The notes below the pieces were generated by a model. The model did not search any database. It was not told the DNA's origin and was given only the letters and a program-made list of their open reading frames with translations. Below, piece by piece: positions 7,527 to 16,706 of a DNA stretch of 42,329 nt. Origin of the DNA: Candidatus Thalassarchaeaceae archaeon (lineage in GTDB: Archaea > Thermoplasmatota > Poseidoniia > Poseidoniales > Thalassarchaeaceae); the NCBI GenBank assembly GCA_023268715.1, contig JALRLV010000013.1, forward strand, positions 1 through 42,329, written 5' to 3'. Numbering within the stretch: position 1 is the first letter of the stretch; each line of letters begins with the position of its first letter. The translations under genes and the position numbers were made by a program.

Positions 7527-10500
7527 ATGATGAGGACTATGCGACAGGATAGAATTTACACTTTGGCGGTTGCAATGTTGATTTTTACTATGTCATCAAT
7601 GGGATATTTGATGATCGAGCAAGAGACTACCAAGAGGCAGGAATTAGAAGCAAAAGAGATGCCTAGATTTGCGGTCAGCCCGGGTCACACAGTCTTTGGT
7701 GAATATGTTGGAGCACACTGGTGTGGGCCTTGCATGGGTAGCGCGTCCCCTTCACTTTCTAACCTGAAATACAGCAATACAGACGATTTTACATACGTGT
7801 CATTCTTTGAGGGAGCTTCTAGCGGCTGGCCTTCCGATGGACCCGTTAACAGACAGAACCACATTATGGCAAATTCAGGAGGCTACCCTACGTTTGCTTT
7901 CGCAGATGAAACATCCGGGTCTTGCTACAAAGTTGGTGCTGCCGGATCAAACTACTATGATGCTGACTTCACTGCAGGAGGTTGTATGCATGCTGATGCC
8001 GGTGATTTCAGCATGGAACTCGGAATAGTTCTGAACACCGCCGGAGATACAGTTACTACAACCTTAGACATAACTTACCTAGGTGCCAGTGATATTACCG
8101 TGTATGTTTATGGTGCCTTGACGGAGAAAATTGGGGCTGAGGCATACGATGATGGAAGCAGACCTCATCATGTGTTCCGGGAATGGTTACTCTCCGCAGA
8201 TAACGAGTTCACCGAAGTGACTTTGGTGCCGAATCAGGTTCAGACATTAACTTGGGATAAACCCCTTGATTCGGTAAGAGCCGGAGGTGGAAATACTCAG
8301 TGGGAGAATTTCTGGCCTGTATTCGCTCTAATGGACGGAGACTATTCAACCTACAACGAGGTCTACGCTGCTATTGACCTCGATATGGCTCCGTTAATCG
8401 ACATAGGAATAGTAGATTTTGAGGTCAGAAATGGGAACGGGAACAACGGTTTTGTTGCAGGGGACATACTTGACCTTGAGGTTGACATCGTGAATAATGG
8501 AGCCGAGGAATATAGCGATGGAGGTAGTATCGACATATATCACCTCTCAAATGGTGATGAAATTCACCTCGGTGGCATTTCTATCAATCAACTTTCGGTT
8601 GGAGGAACTCAGTCCTATACAGCTATGTTCGATACAAGCGACATCACCTTAGCACCATCAGGAACTTCCTCGTTTAGGGCACGTATATCTGGGATGATTG
8701 GAGATCGTGTATCTTCCAATGACTACCTCGATGGCCTAGCCCTGCATGACAACCCTCCAGTGCCTAATCGCCCGGTCGCAGTCGCAGATTCTATCGTAGA
8801 GAGAGGCACACCAATTCAATTTGAGTCTTCAGCATTGCCGAATGATTTGGTCGATGATATGTCAACTATGAGCGCAGAATTACACTACAGCATTCATGGC
8901 ACAGATACTTGGGACGATTCTTGGATTACTGCCACCGAAATGGTAGGAACAGGCGGTAATTCTCGCTACATTCACACAATCACTCCCCCAATGAGTTCTC
9001 AATCCGGATCCTACGATATTCGTATGCAATGGACGGACTCCGGTGGACAAACATCAGATTGGGAAATCACGGAAAATGCCTTCGAGTTGAGAAACGCACT
9101 ACCTAGGATTCTAGGGCCAGGCGATGATGGTTATGCAGGAATCCCGACTGTGAAGGTCGACACGGTTGAGGCTGTGTCGATAGTAGGATTAGTTAGCGAC
9201 GCCGAAACTTCTCATTCCGAACTAGTAATTGATTCAAATGCTCACCAGTTCATTTCGTATAATCCGCAGACACTGGAGATAAGTGTTCGATTTGATGAAA
9301 TTTCCTACGATAGCACAGGAAATTCAATTTCCCAAGGCATATTCCTCACAGTCGGTGATGGTGAAGACGTCAATTCAGGAACTTTGTTGTTCAACGTCAT
9401 CGAAAATGGTCAGCCACGCTGGAGTGGAATACCCACTCAAGGATTTGACGAAGGAGGCTCTTCTAGCTTAATATTGACTGAATTCCTAACCGACACTGAT
9501 GATGATGGAAACTCAGTTCCTGCAAATACTCTCTCTTTATCAGTCGTAAGCATTAGTGATGAATCCTTAGTATCAGCCGAAATTTACGACCATACTCTAA
9601 ATGTCGCTGCTCTAGATGACGATAGTTTCGGTACAGCCGAAATCACAGTTAGAGCATCCGATGGTGTAAAAGAATCAGATACAGTGATTATTTTCCATAT
9701 CAACAATGTGAATGATGCTCCAACCATTGACCTGGGCGAACATTCTAACCCCGTTCTTCAAACTGGTGACAGACTGACAATCAATATCCTAGATATGGTC
9801 ACTGATGTCGATGATTCCTATGAGGATATTTGGATCACAGTAACAACCTTCGTTCCTGGCGCAATTCAGTATAATCCAATTTCTGGGCTTGCCACAATGA
9901 GTTGGGAAGATGCAGGAGAAGAGATGGTTACTGTTACTGCCGAAGACAGACATGGAGCTTCCAGTGCGGCCATAATCACCGTTAGTGTAGTCAATGATTT
10001 GCCACTTCTTTGGGTTGATTCATCGGGATTCGGCGATTTGAGAGCCGATATTTCTTCTACAGATTTTGGTTCGAACCCCAGCGTAACTATCGAAAATATA
10101 GGAGACCTTGAATTATCAGAAATTAAAGTAATCTGGAGCGTTTGTAACAGCATCACTGGAATTTGCAATGACTTTGGTACAGCTTACAATATGGGTCCAT
10201 TTATTGTGCTCGCAAATAATGGTGAGGGGCTTATGATAGGGGATTACGTAACCCTTTCAGTTGATGCAGTAGATTCACAAGGATTCGACCGCTCAACTTC
10301 AGATCAATACAAGGCCTATGCTACTGAACCAGTTGAACTAACTCCAGAAGAACCAGCAGAGGGGGGTAATCAAAACAAATCAACATTCACAGTTCTTACT
10401 GCAGGTCTAGTAGCAATCGGAATTATGCTTTCAATCGCCCTAATAATTGGTCTAGCAATCGTATTGCAAAGAGGGCGCAGAGAGGTCTTTAGCGCCGAGG

Positions 10501-10688
10501 TATATGCTCATGAGGGAGAATACGACAATTCGGGGTATGAAGAGCCCGAACCTAGTCCATTAGCGGCTCCACCACCTCCACCTGGAATGGCTCCTCCTTT
10601 ACCACCTGAAGGACTTCCTCCTGGTTGGACTATGGAACAATGGAATTACTACGGCGCTGAGTACCTTAACAGTCGAGAACAGCAGTAG
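7527..10688 (+). CDS. giant surface protein: thioredoxin-like domain plus Ig/cadherin-like repeats
   Basis: From the ATG at 7527 the protein has 1053 residues; ATGs at 7530 and 7539 are equally possible, and a TTG at 7473 is unlikely. A signal-anchor helix (about residues 8-28) is followed by a thioredoxin-like domain with W65-C66-G67-P68-C69. Next comes a CARDB-like segment (about 290-410) and then several cadherin- or Ig-like beta domains marked by DxxDDxxE and NDAPTI/NDLPLLW linkers. A membrane helix lies near 954-982. The cytoplasmic tail is proline-rich and ends GWTMEQWNYYGAEYL. Exported proteins of this build recur in marine Euryarchaeota. The CxxC fold suggests redox or disulfide chemistry at the cell surface, and the repeats suggest adhesion or substrate binding. 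The substrate is not known. Confidence 0.85.
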   Translation: MMRTMRQDRIYTLAVAMLIFTMSSMGYLMIEQETTKRQELEAKEMPRFAVSPGHTVFGEYVGAHWCGPCMGSASPSLSNLKYSNTDDFTYVSFFEGASSGWPSDGPVNRQNHIMANSGGYPTFAFADETSGSCYKVGAAGSNYYDADFTAGGCMHADAGDFSMELGIVLNTAGDTVTTTLDITYLGASDITVYVYGALTEKIGAEAYDDGSRPHHVFREWLLSADNEFTEVTLVPNQVQTLTWDKPLDSVRAGGGNTQWENFWPVFALMDGDYSTYNEVYAAIDLDMAPLIDIGIVDFEVRNGNGNNGFVAGDILDLEVDIVNNGAEEYSDGGSIDIYHLSNGDEIHLGGISINQLSVGGTQSYTAMFDTSDITLAPSGTSSFRARISGMIGDRVSSNDYLDGLALHDNPPVPNRPVAVADSIVERGTPIQFESSALPNDLVDDMSTMSAELHYSIHGTDTWDDSWITATEMVGTGGNSRYIHTITPPMSSQSGSYDIRMQWTDSGGQTSDWEITENAFELRNALPRILGPGDDGYAGIPTVKVDTVEAVSIVGLVSDAETSHSELVIDSNAHQFISYNPQTLEISVRFDEISYDSTGNSISQGIFLTVGDGEDVNSGTLLFNVIENGQPRWSGIPTQGFDEGGSSSLILTEFLTDTDDDGNSVPANTLSLSVVSISDESLVSAEIYDHTLNVAALDDDSFGTAEITVRASDGVKESDTVIIFHINNVNDAPTIDLGEHSNPVLQTGDRLTINILDMVTDVDDSYEDIWITVTTFVPGAIQYNPISGLATMSWEDAGEEMVTVTAEDRHGASSAAIITVSVVNDLPLLWVDSSGFGDLRADISSTDFGSNPSVTIENIGDLELSEIKVIWSVCNSITGICNDFGTAYNMGPFIVLANNGEGLMIGDYVTLSVDAVDSQGFDRSTSDQYKAYATEPVELTPEEPAEGGNQNKSTFTVLTAGLVAIGIMLSIALIIGLAIVLQRGRREVFSAEVYAHEGEYDNSGYEEPEPSPLAAPPPPPGMAPPLPPEGLPPGWTMEQWNYYGAEYLNSREQQ

Positions 10689-10708
10689 TTTGCATGGACT
10701 AGTAATAA

Positions 10709-10728
10709 CGCACCTTCAAGAAGGTGCG
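10709..10728. other. 8 bp inverted repeat between the surface-protein gene and lonB
   Basis: CGCACCTT (10709-10716) and AAGGTGCG (10721-10728) form a perfect stem with a CAAG loop, 20 bases after the stop of the surface-protein gene and 30 bases before lonB. No T-run follows on either strand. It could be a processing or 3'-end structure, or an operator for lonB. Only the symmetry supports it. Confidence 0.4.
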
Positions 10729-10758
10729 CTTGACACGTAGAACCCCGAGGGATGCAGG

Positions 10759-12789
10759 ATGAGCGAAGAAGAGTCTCCTATTGACCCACTAGAGTCGTGG
10801 GAAGATGGCGCTGCATTCGGTGTCTCCTTGGACAAAGATCCAGTCTGTAAAATACCTGTTGAAGAATGGGCCGAGCAATTAGATATTGTATCGACTGAAG
10901 AAGTTCCAATTCCTGAAAAATTGGTAGATCAGGTAATCGGCCAAGAAGCTGCTTCTATCATCGTCCGCAAGGCCGCTGAGCAGCGCAGACACATCATCAT
11001 GGTCGGAGAACCAGGAACTGGGAAGTCGATGTTATCTCGATCAATGACTGAATTCCTTCCAAAGGAACAACTTGAGGATATTCTCGTCTATCGTAATCAT
11101 GAGGATGAGAACGAACCTAGAATCAGAACTGTTCCTGCAGGACGAGGTTCGAGTATCATCTCAGAACGTCGAGCACACATCAAGCAACAAAGAGAGAGAA
11201 CCAATCGCACTTTGCTATTTATCGCCCTAGTGGTTGGTGCGGCTTTGTTGCTCGCCACATTATCCTCAGGCGAGATCCTCACATTCATATTCGGTTCCTT
11301 CCTGCTTGTTTTCGGATACTTTTTCCTAAGAACTCGTCTTAATTCTGGTGATGAGGGCAATATTCCGAAATTACTCGTAAAACACGAACGAAATGAAGAG
11401 GTGCCCTTCATTGACGCCACAGGGACACTTGCTGGTGCTCTGCTTGGTGATGTTAGACACGATCCATTTCAATCTGGAGCAGATTTGGCAACTCCAGCAC
11501 ATGAAAGAGTAGAGCCGGGGGCTGTTCATCGTGCAAACAAGGGTGTTCTCTACATAGACGAAATTCGTATGCTAAGGATGGAGGAACAACAAGCCCTATT
11601 GGTAGCAATGCAGGAGAAGGCACTCTCAATTTCTGGTCGTTCCGAAAGAAGCAGTGGTGCTCTGACCAAGTCAGAACCCGTGCCTACTGATTTCATTCTA
11701 GTGGCTGCAGGTAATCTGGACAGTATTCAGAACATGCACCCTGCACTAAGAAGTCGTATTCGTGGATATGGTTACGAAGTTTACGTCAATACCGACATGC
11801 CCGATACGGAAAGAAATCGCAGAAGATTAGTTCGCTTCGTTGCCCAAGAAGTAAGAAACGAAATGAAGAAAGACAGTGGTAAATCAATTCCACACTTTGA
11901 CAAGGCTGCCATAGGATTAGTCCTGAAAGAAGCTCAGCGTCGAAGTGGGCGCCGTGGAAAGTTATCGCTCCGACTACGTGAACTAGGAGGTCTAGTTCGA
12001 ATTGCGGGGGACCTAGCTGCTGAGGAAAAGGCCTCGATGGTGCTGGCTGAACATGTTGTCCGCGCAAGAGCAATCGCCAAACCGCTCGAACAACAGGTTG
12101 CAGACAGATATCTTGAGCGACAATCAGAATATGCAATGTTGGTCAACCGAGGTGAACGAATTGGTCGAGTTAATGGCCTAGCAGTTCTCGGAGCAGATAC
12201 TGGACTCTCCGATTACTCAGGAGTAGTCCTGCCTGTCGAGGCCATGGTTACACCCGCTCAGGGTCGGTCGGGTCAAGTCATAGCTACAGGAGGCCTATCC
12301 GACTTAGCCAAAGAATCCGTCACTAATATCAGCGCTGTTGTAAAGAAGCTGACAGGCAAGGATATCCAAGACTACGACTTACACGTGCAATTCCCGGGGA
12401 CTCACAATGTTGATGGAGACAGTGCTTCGATTACCATGGCTACAGCAATTATCAGCGCCTTTGAAGGAGTTCCAATCGATCAAAACCTAGCAATGACAGG
12501 TTCACTGTCAGTGCGTGGTGAAGTTTTGCCTATTGGAGGAGTCTCAGCTAAGATAGAGGCTGCTGTGAAGTCTGGAATAGAGAGAGTGGTTATTCCTCGC
12601 AGCAACATGCAAGACGTGCTAATCGATGAAAAATATGAAGCAATGGTGGAAGTACTTCCAGTTGATTCACTAGATGAAGTGCTACAACATGCCTTGGTTG
12701 GAGCTGAGGAAAAGGTAACTCTTGTAGAGAGATTAGCCAATGTAATCGATACAATCTCGAGTGGAGCCGATACCCAACCATCTGCATAA
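10759..12789 (+). CDS. lonB: ATP-dependent protease LonB, membrane-anchored archaeal type
   Basis: The 676-residue protein is the archaeal membrane Lon, the main ATP-driven protease facing the cytoplasm. The Walker A motif GEPGTGKS lies at 83-90. Two membrane helices fall in an insertion at about 150-190, between Walker A and Walker B (GVLYIDEI), which is where archaeal LonB carries its anchor. The C-terminal protease domain has the Ser-Lys dyad: S555 in DGDSASITMA and K598 in GGVSAKIEAA. The 43-residue spacing matches the family. A GAGGG-like Shine-Dalgarno sequence precedes the ATG at 10759. A nearby inverted repeat may be regulatory. The gene appears to be expressed on its own. Confidence 0.95.
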   Translation: MSEEESPIDPLESWEDGAAFGVSLDKDPVCKIPVEEWAEQLDIVSTEEVPIPEKLVDQVIGQEAASIIVRKAAEQRRHIIMVGEPGTGKSMLSRSMTEFLPKEQLEDILVYRNHEDENEPRIRTVPAGRGSSIISERRAHIKQQRERTNRTLLFIALVVGAALLLATLSSGEILTFIFGSFLLVFGYFFLRTRLNSGDEGNIPKLLVKHERNEEVPFIDATGTLAGALLGDVRHDPFQSGADLATPAHERVEPGAVHRANKGVLYIDEIRMLRMEEQQALLVAMQEKALSISGRSERSSGALTKSEPVPTDFILVAAGNLDSIQNMHPALRSRIRGYGYEVYVNTDMPDTERNRRRLVRFVAQEVRNEMKKDSGKSIPHFDKAAIGLVLKEAQRRSGRRGKLSLRLRELGGLVRIAGDLAAEEKASMVLAEHVVRARAIAKPLEQQVADRYLERQSEYAMLVNRGERIGRVNGLAVLGADTGLSDYSGVVLPVEAMVTPAQGRSGQVIATGGLSDLAKESVTNISAVVKKLTGKDIQDYDLHVQFPGTHNVDGDSASITMATAIISAFEGVPIDQNLAMTGSLSVRGEVLPIGGVSAKIEAAVKSGIERVVIPRSNMQDVLIDEKYEAMVEVLPVDSLDEVLQHALVGAEEKVTLVERLANVIDTISSGADTQPSA

Positions 12790-12863
12790 TTCTGCGATTT
12801 TCTCCGAGTTCCTCCGAACGCCTAATTCAAGTTCCGTCTTTGCGCCGTTAGTTAGGGGATTGG

Positions 12864-13700
12864 ATGGCGACACCAGCAGTAGTAGTTCACGGAGGAGCAG
12901 GAGCGGGACCTGAGAGATTATCCAATTTGCAGCCCGCAATTGAAGCTGCTCGACTTGTTTTTGAATCGGGCGGAGATGCGATTCAAGCTGCCGTAGAGGC
13001 ATGTGTCGTGCTTGAAGATGATCCAGTCTTCAATGCGGGAACGGGTAGTGTGATGAGAAATGATGGTTCTGTTTTAACCGATGCGTCTTTACAGGTTTCA
13101 GATGGAAGGATGGGGTTTGTTGCGGTAATGGAAAATACCCCCAATCCCATTCGTATTTGTTTCGACCTTCTCGATGAAGAAATCAATGGACTTGCGGGAA
13201 AAGGCGCTAGAGCATGGGCTGATGAGCGCGGCCATCTGAATGCACCAGTAGTTGGAAGGCCACCAAAAGGCAACAAAGGTGACGTGGGTGAATTAGGCGG
13301 CTCTATGCCTGAATTACAAACCGATACTGTTGGCGCTATTGCTCGGGACTCATCAGGCTTAATCGCCGCCGCAACCAGTACAGGTGGAACATCCCATAGG
13401 CCAGCTGGAAGAGTTGGGGACGTGCCATTGCCTGGTTGTGGTTTTTGGGTACAGGACGGCTTAGGAGTCGCCGCTACTGGGGTTGGTGAAGCGATTACAA
13501 CCGCCTTACTTTCATATCGCGTGCATCAACAAATTCAGAATCTCGGTGAAGGCAATCTTGAATCCGGAATGCGATGGGGGATAAGGGAATTAATCGAACC
13601 TGAAACAGCAGTTGGAATCATCTCATTAGCGTCTGATGGAGAAGGATGTGGAGCCGCAAATACCGATATGCCTTGGGCTACCTGGTGTTCTGATTCTTGA
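12864..13700 (+). CDS. isoaspartyl peptidase / plant-type L-asparaginase (Ntn hydrolase)
   Basis: The 278-residue protein is a family 2 asparaginase, made as a precursor that cleaves itself before a threonine. The N terminus VVVHGGAGAGPERL and the segment AVEACVVLEDDPVFNAGTGS are diagnostic. The new N-terminal nucleophile should be T155 in the motif DTVGAIARD, followed by ATSTGGTSHRPAGRVGDVPLPG, which holds the substrate-binding Arg-x-Gly-Asp. It hydrolyses beta-aspartyl dipeptides from damaged proteins and possibly asparagine. Its position 74 bp after lonB fits a protein-turnover role, though no shared promoter is proven. The start ATG follows a TAGGGGAT ribosome-binding stretch. Confidence 0.92.
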   Translation: MATPAVVVHGGAGAGPERLSNLQPAIEAARLVFESGGDAIQAAVEACVVLEDDPVFNAGTGSVMRNDGSVLTDASLQVSDGRMGFVAVMENTPNPIRICFDLLDEEINGLAGKGARAWADERGHLNAPVVGRPPKGNKGDVGELGGSMPELQTDTVGAIARDSSGLIAAATSTGGTSHRPAGRVGDVPLPGCGFWVQDGLGVAATGVGEAITTALLSYRVHQQIQNLGEGNLESGMRWGIRELIEPETAVGIISLASDGEGCGAANTDMPWATWCSDS

Positions 13701-13771
13701 ATCATGATCCTTTACCGGTGGGGATGTGCTTAAACAGGAGTCGCTGGTCGCCGTGCCGTTGGGGGAACAAC

Positions 13772-14047
13772 ATGTCAGACATAGAGTCTCGAGTTCAGCA
13801 AATTGCTCAAGTCCTCGGGCAGCTAGAGGACACGCAAGTTCCACGTAACATACGTAACTCTGCCAGAGATGCAGTTGAGAAGTGGCTTCTCAACAAAGAC
13901 AAGGAAATGGACATTCGTTTAGGTATGACTGCTAGTATTCTAGACGAAATTTTCAACGATGCAAATTTACCCATCCACTATGGTCCGCTTTGTCTGCAGA
14001 TTCAAACCGCCTTAGAGGCTCTTCTTAACGAAGTAAAACAATCTTAG
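13772..14047 (+). CDS. UPF0147 family protein
   Basis: From the ATG at 13772 the product is 91 residues, all helical. It carries the UPF0147 block VPRNIRNSARDAVEKWLLNKDKEMDIRLGMTASILDEI, a family found almost only in archaea and without an assigned function. A start at 13697 would add 25 residues unlike the family, while GGGGG lies eight bases before 13772, so the shorter form is chosen. It follows the asparaginase gene on the same strand. Its last four bases overlap those of the convergent lysE-like gene. Confidence 0.85.
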   Translation: MSDIESRVQQIAQVLGQLEDTQVPRNIRNSARDAVEKWLLNKDKEMDIRLGMTASILDEIFNDANLPIHYGPLCLQIQTALEALLNEVKQS

Positions 14048-14652
14048 AGCAATGGTACAGCAATGCCTAAGGCAATTGTGAACATAACAATTGCAATTCC
14101 TCCATCAATATATCTCCAAGCATTTGGATTTTCCATCAATGGAGATAGTAGTCTTGCTCCATATCCTAAACTAAAGAAAAAAATGAATGAAGCAAGGGCC
14201 GCTCCAATTCCAAAAATTTCACGTTCAGGACCATTGTATCGGGAGGAAGCGCTTCCTAACAAGACCAAGGTGTCTAGGTACACATGCGGGTTTAACCATG
14301 TAAATGCCAATGTTGTAATCACAACCGAAGAAAATCTATCTTCTTGAGTATCCAATAAATCGATACCCTGTGGGTCCATGGCCGATCTAATTCTTAGTAA
14401 TCCATAAACCACAAGGAAGGCTATCGCGGCTAATGAAATCCAAAAGGCTCCTTCTTCGTATTCCGCTAACCACGCTCCAACTCCAAGAACTCCAGCGGCA
14501 ATTAATGCAGCATCTGAAAGAGCGCAAATGCAACAGACAACAAAAATATGAGAGCGCATTAATCCTTGACGCAAAACAAATGCGTTCTGTGCACCTATAG
14601 CTACTATGAGGCCCAAACTAATCGCAAACCCTTCCATTGCGATGCTTAGCAC
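14044..14652 (-). CDS. LysE/ArgO-family amino acid exporter
   Basis: The 202-residue integral membrane protein has about six helices. The N-terminal signature GLIVAIGAQNAFVLRQGLMRSH is that of the LysE/YggA (ArgO) branch, with a second block LAFTWLNPHVYLDTLVLLGS also conserved. Members export basic amino acids such as lysine or arginine when peptide uptake overfills the pool. The gene lies convergent with UPF0147 (4 bp overlap) and upstream of it is the minus-strand rpl40e gene, whose 3' end lies 55 bp away. Substrate specificity is inferred from the family only. Confidence 0.88.
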   Translation of the reverse strand: MLSIAMEGFAISLGLIVAIGAQNAFVLRQGLMRSHIFVVCCICALSDAALIAAGVLGVGAWLAEYEEGAFWISLAAIAFLVVYGLLRIRSAMDPQGIDLLDTQEDRFSSVVITTLAFTWLNPHVYLDTLVLLGSASSRYNGPEREIFGIGAALASFIFFFSLGYGARLLSPLMENPNAWRYIDGGIAIVMFTIALGIAVPLL

Positions 14653-14707
14653 AGGTGGCCCTAAGGATGAACATTGAAAACCATTGAGGCCTAGAAAAAT
14701 GGACTAA

Positions 14708-14863
14708 TCAGGAACCACGTCTCTCTGCAGCCTTCTTTCGAAGCCCTGTGTATCCACACTTTCGGCAGACACGAACCTTGGTGCCACGATGAGTGGCACT
14801 ACACTTCATGCAAATCCACTTATTGAGCAGTCGTCCTTCTGCCTCTGGAAAGCGCTGAGCCAT
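14708..14863 (-). CDS. rpl40e: ribosomal protein L40e (eL40)
   Basis: The 51-residue protein starts at the ATG at 14863 ([21 protein letters not shown]). A longer frame to 14908 adds residues not seen in the family. A zinc ribbon is formed by C18, C21, C33 and C36. It is the archaeal form without the ubiquitin extension found in eukaryotes. The gene is divergent from purA. Confidence 0.92.
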   Translation of the reverse strand: MAQRFPEAEGRLLNKWICMKCSATHRGTKVRVCRKCGYTGLRKKAAERRGS

Positions 14864-14980
14864 ACAAGGGCGCCGACCTGACTCCCCTTCATAATCCATT
14901 CCCAACAAAGATGGACAAGAAAATTAGAGTCATTGGCCGACCAATGGTTTCATACACCCTCCGTCTAGCACAATACAACG

Positions 14981-16327
14981 GTGCCTGCGACGGTAGTGCT
15001 GGGAGCCCAATGGGGCGATGAAGGTAAAGGTAAGGCGATAGACCAACTTGCCCCTGTGTCAACGTGGGCAGTTCGCTTCCAAGGTGGAAATAACGCAGGT
15101 CACACAATAGTAGTTGGAGATACTACTTTGAAGCTTCATCAGATACCATCCGGAGTTACATCGAAAGAATGTAATCTTGTTCTAGGGGATGGCATGGTAA
15201 TCGACCCTTGGGTGTTAGATGAGGAACTTTCACGTTGGGAGAATCTAACTGGAGAAAAGCCGGAAGGAGACAGACTATTCATCAGTGAAAGAGCCAGTGT
15301 GATACTTCCTTTCCACAAGTATTACGATAGTGCGGACGAGGTAGTTGGCACAACTGGCAGAGGAATTGGTCCAGCCTATCGAGACAGAATTGAAAGAGTG
15401 GGAATCCGCTTCACAGATATTGAAGAATTTCTTTCAGATCAGAAAATGATTGATGAAACCGTAGTTCGAATGAACAAGCAGTTAGAAACAGTTGGCTACA
15501 ATAAACAAATCAAAGCATCTGAATTGAGTTCTGAATTGCAATGGATACTAGATCGATTTGGACATGCAATCAAGCCCACTGGGTTGATGGTTGATCTGGC
15601 CTTGAGAAATGGAGAAACTGTTCTACTAGAGGGGGCCCAAGGAGCATTACTTGACATTGACCAAGGAACCTATCCATTTGTCACATCAAGTGTTGTAGGT
15701 AGGGCAAATGCCACCCACGGAGCGGGAATTCATCCAGGTCACATCACAGAATGTTTTGGCATTACAAAGGCCTACTGTACTAGAGTTGGAAATGGGCCTT
15801 TTCCAAGTGAACTTTCTCTTGAAGAGGGTCCAGGTCAGCATATGGCGCAGGTAGGTCATGAGTTTGGCACTACCACTGGCCGACCAAGAAGGACAGGGTG
15901 GCTAGATATTGTGGCCCTCAAAGATGCTCACAGAGTTAGCGGATATACTGGATTGGTCGTAACGAAATTAGACGTCTTGGGTGGTTTAGACGAAGTCAAG
16001 ATATGTATTGGGTATGAATTGGATGGAAAACCGATTACGCATTTCCCAACACGCGCTTCAGATGTTGAAAGATGTCTCGCGGTATACGAAACACACCCTG
16101 GCTTCCCTGCATTAGCCGATGAGGACTGGATTAGTATGGCAGAGAGAAGTCGAAAAGACGGCATAGGATATGATGCCATGCCGGATGAGGTGAGAAATAT
16201 CGTAGACCGAATCGAGGTATTAAGTGGAATTCCTGTAGTCTCAGTTGGTGTTGGTCCGGACAGGCGAGCGTCAATAGCGAAGGTCGGAGGTCCATTCGAT
16301 ATCGAATGGGACGAGGCAACCTTCTAA
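14981..16327 (+). CDS. purA: adenylosuccinate synthetase
   Basis: The 448-residue enzyme makes adenylosuccinate from IMP, aspartate and GTP, the first step from IMP to AMP. The GTP-binding loop WGDEGKGK lies at 11-18 with the catalytic D13, and the catalytic H41 sits in GGNNAGHT. The blocks VVGTTGRGIGPAYRDR, LEGAQGALLDIDQGTYPFVTSS and TTGRPRRTGWLD are all present. The start is a GTG at 14981. It precedes a small zinc-site protein (24 bp gap). purF, another purine gene, lies at the far end of the window. Confidence 0.96.
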   Translation: MPATVVLGAQWGDEGKGKAIDQLAPVSTWAVRFQGGNNAGHTIVVGDTTLKLHQIPSGVTSKECNLVLGDGMVIDPWVLDEELSRWENLTGEKPEGDRLFISERASVILPFHKYYDSADEVVGTTGRGIGPAYRDRIERVGIRFTDIEEFLSDQKMIDETVVRMNKQLETVGYNKQIKASELSSELQWILDRFGHAIKPTGLMVDLALRNGETVLLEGAQGALLDIDQGTYPFVTSSVVGRANATHGAGIHPGHITECFGITKAYCTRVGNGPFPSELSLEEGPGQHMAQVGHEFGTTTGRPRRTGWLDIVALKDAHRVSGYTGLVVTKLDVLGGLDEVKICIGYELDGKPITHFPTRASDVERCLAVYETHPGFPALADEDWISMAERSRKDGIGYDAMPDEVRNIVDRIEVLSGIPVVSVGVGPDRRASIAKVGGPFDIEWDEATF

Positions 16328-16351
16328 TCGTGGTTAATCTCGGCCTAATTC

Positions 16352-16642
16352 ATGGGATTCAAGTCCAAGGCTCGAAAGAAGCGTGCTGCGGCGGATGCTG
16401 CAGCCGGTCGAACTGGTAAGGACAAGAAAGAGGAATTCGAGGGGCAAGTCCGGTGTGATGTAGCCGGCTGTGAAGACTTTGCCGACAAAAAAATTGGAGG
16501 CCGGCGAATCGCTTTCGACCGAGCTGCTGATGTTTGGGGCGAAGATGGCATAGAGGGGCAATCGAGGCGAGTTTCTGTCTGTAAGGCGCACTACAGAGAA
16601 TGGAAGAAGGCCAAGAAGGATGACATTGATGAATGGTCTTAG
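16352..16642 (+). CDS. small basic protein with a C4C-C2H putative zinc site
   Basis: I do not recognise this 96-residue protein. Its first 30 residues are highly basic and alanine-rich (MGFKSKARKKRAAADAAAG). The rest has a possible metal site made of C35 and C40 (CDVAGC) with C77 and H80 (VCKAHY), and the C terminus is charged (WKKAKKDDIDEWS). Size and charge suggest an RNA- or ribosome-associated protein, which is inference. It follows purA by 24 bp on the same strand and is probably cotranscribed. The codon pattern and motif layout argue that it is a real gene. Confidence 0.65.
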   Translation: MGFKSKARKKRAAADAAAGRTGKDKKEEFEGQVRCDVAGCEDFADKKIGGRRIAFDRAADVWGEDGIEGQSRRVSVCKAHYREWKKAKKDDIDEWS

Positions 16643-16706
16643 TGACATTATTTCGCTGAATATTCAATCGCAACAATGTTAGGTAGAATTTGTAGAGGCT
16701 GTTCAC

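Noticed and set aside
10709-10728. Intrinsic terminator after the surface-protein gene
   Set aside because: The stem is perfect, but no T-run follows on either strand, so it was listed only as an inverted repeat.
11786-12136. Reverse-strand open frame of about 116 codons inside lonB
   Set aside because: It lies fully within a well-conserved protease gene and encodes no recognisable motif.
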